A stretch of DNA of 9,237 bases from Dehalococcoidia bacterium (GTDB lineage Bacteria > Chloroflexota > Dehalococcoidia > UBA2979). Below the pieces are notes generated by a model that had not been told where the DNA came from, did no database searches, and worked only from the letters and a program-made list of their open reading frames with translations. Where the stretch lies: contig JASLOV010000135.1 of the NCBI GenBank assembly GCA_030745285.1, positions 1-9,237 on the forward strand, in the 5' to 3' direction. Position numbers and translations under genes: made by a program. Of this stretch, positions 6,051 to 9,237 are shown piece by piece. Every line of letters starts with the position of its first letter. Within the stretch, counting starts at the first letter, position 1.

Positions 6051-6079
6051 CCACACTCTGAACTGACGAGGTTGCCGAG

Positions 6080-6439
6080 ATGCCCCGAGCACGAAACCGG
6101 GTCGAGACCCGGGCACGCCACCGCAAGGTCCTGACCCGCACCAAGGGCCACCGCGGCAAGCGCCACACCAACTACAAGGTCGCGCACGAGTCGATGATGC
6201 ACGCGCTCCGCTACTCGTGGGAGCACCGGCGTAAGCGCAAGGGCGACTTCCGGCGGCTGTGGATCGCTCGCATCAACGCCGCCGCCCGGCTGCACGACAC
6301 GACCTACGGGCGTCTGATCCACGGCCTCAAGCTGGCCGGCATCGAGATCGACCGCAAGATGCTCGCCGACCTCGCGGTGCGCAACCCCGAGGGCTTCGGC
6401 CAGGTGGCCGAGCAGGCGAAGGCCGCGCTCGCGGCCTAG
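6080..6439 (+). CDS. rplT: 50S ribosomal protein L20 (bL20)
   Basis: The 119-residue protein binds 23S rRNA early in 50S assembly and in many bacteria represses its own operon. The N-terminal basic arm (MPRARNRVETRARHRKVL) is followed by TKGHRGKR and the globular domain with RKGDFRRLWIARINAAARLH, SYxR-like TYGRLIHGLKLAGIEIDRKMLADLAV, and a C-terminal helix ending EQAKAALAA. Length and motifs are normal. ATG 6080 has CGAGG at 6067-6071, eight bases upstream. The gene is separated from rpmI by 115 nt, larger than usual for this operon. A hairpin at its 3' end probably terminates the transcript. Confidence 0.96.
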   Translation: MPRARNRVETRARHRKVLTRTKGHRGKRHTNYKVAHESMMHALRYSWEHRRKRKGDFRRLWIARINAAARLHDTTYGRLIHGLKLAGIEIDRKMLADLAVRNPEGFGQVAEQAKAALAA

Positions 6440-6459
6440 CTTCTTCTCCTAGCTTTTTG
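6421..6459 (+). terminator. Probable intrinsic terminator of the infC operon
   Basis: GGCCGC (6421-6426) and GCGGCC (6431-6436) form a perfect GC stem with loop GCTC, overlapping the last codons of rplT. A T-rich but interrupted tract (TTCTTCTCC, then TTTTT at 6454-6458) follows. The stem-to-T distance is longer than ideal, so termination may be imperfect. It stands at the convergent junction with the minus-strand gene ending at 6462. Confidence 0.45.
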
Positions 6460-6473
6460 TCCTAGCTCCCCGA
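6435..6473 (+). repeat. Three 13-bp tandem units at the rplT end
   Basis: CCTAGCT occurs at 6435-6441, 6448-6454 and 6461-6467, each exactly 13 bp apart. The remaining six bases of each unit differ (TCTTCT, TTTTGT, CCCCGA), with the first two T-rich. The array spans the rplT stop codon, the T-tract of the terminator and the stop codon of the convergent minus-strand gene. Confidence 0.6.
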
Positions 6474-7268
6474 GACCGAGTCCCCAGACTCGCCCTCCCC
6501 CGCCGACAGATCGACGATCAACGCCGCGTGGTCGCTCAGTGCCTCGCGTCGTTCTGACTCGCCGTCGCCTCCCCAGGCGTGACGGGCCTCGTGTAGCCGC
6601 GGTAACAGCGGCGGTGCACGAAGGCCTGGTCGAGGCGGAAGCCGTTGCCGGCGTTGGGCGAGTACCACGTGTACTCGCGCCGCTCGCCGTGCAGGTGGCG
6701 GAAGGCGTCGGCCCAGCCCGCATGCGCGAGGCCGAGCATCCACCGCTCCGACCTCGCGCCGAAGACCGGCGACTGCTCGTCCAGCCCGGTGCGGCCGGTG
6801 TTGGTGTCGCCGATCAGCAGCGCCGGGCCGCCACGCCACCGTCGAGCGACCTGCATCACCCCGGCGTGGAAGTCGCCCTTCAGGCCCGAGACCTGGTTGG
6901 GGATGTACATCGCGCCGACGGTGAACGGCTGCCGACCGCACGCGCACGAGCAGCCAGCGCGTTCGCACCGCCGGCGCCGATCGGACGGCGATGCGTCGCA
7001 ACGGCCATCGCGATACCACCAGCAGTGCGTTGGTCGCCGGCTCAGCCCGGTCGACGGTTGAGCGCTGCTGCGAGAGGCCATCGGCCATCAGAAGCCCTGC
7101 CAGCGCACGGCTGGGCGCGGTGTCACGCCACTCCGAGAGCACGACGACATCCGGCGACCATCGGCGGAGCTGCTCGGCGATGCGCTCGACGCGGACGCCG
7201 CCGCCGGCGCGGATGTTCCATGCCACGACTCGCACGTCGCCGCCGTCCCTGTTGTCATCGTCGCTCAC
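6462..7268 (-). pseudogene. Endonuclease/exonuclease/phosphatase-family gene with two compensating frameshifts
   Basis: The 268-codon open frame is uninterrupted, but only its ends look like an EEP-fold metal-dependent hydrolase (DNase I/sphingomyelinase/AP-endonuclease superfamily). Residues 1-112 contain VRVVAWNIRAG (N18), VVVLSEW (E46) and TRWLLVRV. Residues 227-268 contain LSDHAALIVDL (D246, H247). Between about 6940 and 6590 the family signal lies in another frame, reading PFTVGAMYIPNQ, GDFHAGVMQVARRW, PALLIGDTNTG and NGFRLDQAFV. The literal reading frame therefore lacks the catalytic GDxN and RxD motifs. The joins lie near 6925-6941 (one base too many) and 6585-6600 (one base too few), so the frame is restored. 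Either the gene is decayed or the sequence has two indel errors. The start is GTG 7268, 26 nt after the pheT stop, with only a weak Shine-Dalgarno sequence. The substrate is unknown. Confidence 0.75.
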
Positions 7269-7294
7269 CGCGTTCCGACCGGAGCGCCGCCCGA

Positions 7295-9237
7295 TCAGCC
7301 CCGTTGCTCGGCCCCGAACTCGCGGGTGAGGCGTTTCAGGATGCGGGCCTGTTCACTGTTCGCGTCATCGCTCGTGAGCGTGCGGTCGGCAGCCTGGTAG
7401 TCGATGGCGAACGCCACCGACTTCTTGCCGTCCGACAACTGGTCGCCGCGATAGACATCGAAGACGCGCGCCTCCGCGACCAGCCGCGACTGTTCGATCA
7501 GCTCGCGCAGCGCGCCTGCGGAGACGGCGTCGTCGACCACGAGTGCGAGGTCATGCTCGACCGCCGGGAAGCGCGGCACCGGCGCGGTCTCGCGCCGCGG
7601 AGGGACGTGCGGCAGAAGGCGGTCGAGGTCGAGCTCGAACAGCGCCACCGGGCGATCGATCTCGAACTCCGTCAGCGTCGAGGGGTGCATCTCGCCCAGT
7701 ACGCCGACGGCTTCCTCGCCCACGCTCAGTCGCGCCGCGCGACCGGGCAACATACCGAACTCAACGTCCGCGGCGAAGTCGACGGCCACGTCGAGCCGGG
7801 CGAATGCCTGCTCGAGCGCGCCCTTGGCGTCGAAGAAGTCGAGCCCGCGGTCGGAAGGCTGGCCCCAGCGGTCCTGCGCCACGCCGCAGACCGCGCCGAC
7901 CAACTGCTGGCGCTCCTCCGGCAACGCGTCGCCCTCGGCCGGGAGGTAGATGCGAGAGACCTCGAAGATCGCGATCTCCTCCGCCCCGGCGCGGATGTTG
8001 CGGTCGACCACCTCGAGCATCGCCTGTCGCAGAGAGGGCCGCAGCACCTCACGTTCCACCGACTGCGGATTCGCGACCCGCAGCGGCGCGATCAATGCCA
8101 GGTCCTCCGGCGCCATCACCCGCCGCAGCGCCTCGTCCGAGGTCAGCGAGTAGGTCAGTACCTCGTACAGGCCCGCTTCGACCATCGCGTCCCGCAGCGT
8201 CTCGCGTGCGTCGGCGAGCTGGCGCGGCTGCGGCGTCGGGATGCGGCCGCCGAGCGTCGTCGCCGGTAACAGATCGTAGCCCGCGATGCGCACGACCTCC
8301 TCCGCCACGTCGTCTGCGATCGAGACATCGGTGCGCCACCACGGCGGTCGCACGGTCCACCCGCCATCGCCCGCCTCGACTTCGAACCCGAGCGCCTGCA
8401 GTCCGCGCTCGACGTCGCCGTCCGGTACGGCGAAGCCGATCACGGTGTCCAGCCGCCTGCGCCCCACCGCGACCGCCGGCGATTGATGCGGCCGAGGGTA
8501 GACATCGACGGCGCCCTGCCGCGCGACCCCTCCGCAGATCTCGAGGAAGAGCTGCGTCGCCCGCCGGGCAGCGTGCATCGGCAGCTCCGCCGAGAGCGAG
8601 CGCTCGAAGCGTGACGACGCCTCCGAACGGAGATTTAGGCGGGTCGAGGTATGCCGGATCGTCGGCGCGTCGAAGGTCGCCGCCTCGAGCAGGATCGAGG
8701 TCGTCCCCTCCCCCACCTCCGTCGCCGCGCCGCCCATCACTCCCGCAAGCGCGATCGGGCCGCTGTCGTCCGTGATCAGCAGCGTATCGGGCGTCAGCTC
8801 GCGGTCCTCGCCGTCCAGCGTGCGCAGCCGTTCGCCCTCGCGCGCCGTGCGCACGACGACCGTGCCCCGCACTCGGTCCACGTCGAAGGCGTGGAGCGGC
8901 TGACCCAGCTCCAGCATCACGTAATTCGTGATGTCGACGACGTTGCTGATCGGTCGCTGCCCGGCCGCCCGCAGCCGATCCTGCATCCACTGCGGCGATG
9001 GACCGATCGTGACGCCCTCGATCACGGTCGCCACGTAGCGGGCGCAGAGATCCGGGTCGTCGATCGCCACGCTGACCGCTTCGGAGGCCGGGGGGGCGGC
9101 CGCCGCAGAGGCGGGGTCCGGCCCCTGGCCCCCGGCGCCCGGGGTAGCGGCGCCCCCGCACAAGGCCGGCCCAGCGGCAACGCTCAAGGGCTCCCGGTGA
9201 TCCCTGGCCGGCCCCGCCGCGAGGCGCAAGGGCCCGA
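7295..9237 (-). CDS. pheT: Phenylalanyl-tRNA synthetase beta subunit, 5'-truncated by the window
   Basis: The beta subunit pairs with PheS in the (alpha-beta)2 enzyme that charges tRNA-Phe. About 645 codons are present and the frame is open to the right edge. Visible in order are the B3/B4 editing domain (about 9040-8530; motifs RPISNVVDITNYVM, GQPLHAFD, GVMGGAATEV, SEASSRFER), the B5 domain (about 8480-8255; PPWWRTDVSIADDVAEEVVRIAGYD), the catalytic-like core (about 8225-7610; YSLTSDEALRR, EIAIFEVSRIY, GEMHP), and the C-terminal FDX-ACB domain (about 7576-7298; PRFPAVEHDLALVV, FDVYRGDQL, KKSVAFAI). The N-terminal tRNA-binding OB fold lies outside. The first 60 or so visible residues are an Ala/Gly/Pro-rich stretch in which the usual NRPDC-AREVAALTG segment is not recognisable. 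TTG 9229 is not a real start. The gene converges on rplT and is followed by the EEP-family gene. Confidence 0.95.
   Translation of the reverse strand, partial: GPLRLAAGPARDHREPLSVAAGPALCGGAATPGAGGQGPDPASAAAAPPASEAVSVAIDDPDLCARYVATVIEGVTIGPSPQWMQDRLRAAGQRPISNVVDITNYVMLELGQPLHAFDVDRVRGTVVVRTAREGERLRTLDGEDRELTPDTLLITDDSGPIALAGVMGGAATEVGEGTTSILLEAATFDAPTIRHTSTRLNLRSEASSRFERSLSAELPMHAARRATQLFLEICGGVARQGAVDVYPRPHQSPAVAVGRRRLDTVIGFAVPDGDVERGLQALGFEVEAGDGGWTVRPPWWRTDVSIADDVAEEVVRIAGYDLLPATTLGGRIPTPQPRQLADARETLRDAMVEAGLYEVLTYSLTSDEALRRVMAPEDLALIAPLRVANPQSVEREVLRPSLRQAMLEVVDRNIRAGAEEIAIFEVSRIYLPAEGDALPEERQQLVGAVCGVAQDRWGQPSDRGLDFFDAKGALEQAFARLDVAVDFAADVEFGMLPGRAARLSVGEEAVGVLGEMHPSTLTEFEIDRPVALFELDLDRLLPHVPPRRETAPVPRFPAVEHDLALVVDDAVSAGALRELIEQSRLVAEARVFDVYRGDQLSDGKKSVAFAIDYQAADRTLTSDDANSEQARILKRLTREFGAEQRG

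Noticed and set aside
6477..6492. Perfect hairpin CGAGTC/GACTCG near the end of the EEP-family gene
   Set aside because: It lies inside coding sequence, has no T-tract on either strand, and is short enough to be chance.
6539..8269. 576-codon plus-strand open frame
   Set aside because: It is antisense to pheT and the EEP-family gene, is Arg/Ala-rich, and has no domain or ribosome-binding site.
7543..8775. 410-codon plus-strand open frame opposite pheT
   Set aside because: Its composition is almost entirely Arg, Pro, Ala and Ser, which is the shadow of GC-rich codons of pheT.
1..9237. CRISPR array, insertion sequence, prophage, toxin-antitoxin or defence genes
   Set aside because: I found no regular spaced repeats, terminal inverted repeats, transposase or integrase motifs, or small gene pairs. 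All real genes are housekeeping families.

Overview
The window is a high-GC bacterial chromosome segment that is almost entirely housekeeping. It holds three tRNA genes, a translation-factor and ribosomal-protein cluster, two aminoacyl-tRNA synthetases and a biotin-dependent carboxylase pair. The combination of a transcription-attenuating T-box ahead of thrS, a ThrS without a TGS domain, an AUC-started infC and the protein sequences suggests a Chloroflexota-like organism. That assignment is inference from sequence style only. I see no phage, transposon, CRISPR array or defence system.

Layout. Positions 1-92 (minus strand) are the first 30 codons of a peptide-type ABC transporter ATPase. Upstream of it on the same strand lie tRNA-Leu(UAG) and tRNA-Lys(CUU) behind a good promoter (363-391). 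On the plus strand tRNA-Val(GAC) (544-620) has its own promoter. Positions 621-1041 contain no protein gene. They hold a promoter, a stable hairpin and a threonine T-box leader with its terminator, controlling thrS (1042-2856). A biotin carboxylase gene (2952-4502) follows and overlaps a biotin carrier/BT-domain gene (4478-5026) by 25 nt. A new promoter at about 5084-5113 then drives infC (AUC start at 5165), rpmI (5767-5964) and rplT (6080-6439), ending at a hairpin terminator.

The right part (6462-9237) is on the minus strand and converges on rplT. It holds pheT, whose 5' end lies outside the window, followed 26 nt downstream by an endonuclease/exonuclease/phosphatase-family gene. That gene's central third is readable only in another frame.

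How the genes work together: thrS, infC, rpmI, rplT and pheT make up a classic bacterial translation cluster (thrS-infC-rpmI-rplT-pheST). Here the carboxylase pair is inserted between thrS and infC, and pheT is on the opposite strand. Each control layer visible is a translation-feedback device: tRNA-Thr sensing for thrS, and IF3 start-codon discrimination for infC. The points most worth a second look are the two compensating frameshifts in the phosphatase-family gene, the AUC start of infC, the split carboxylase alpha subunit, and the odd Ala/Gly/Pro-rich stretch at the pheT edge. I found no convincing new system.
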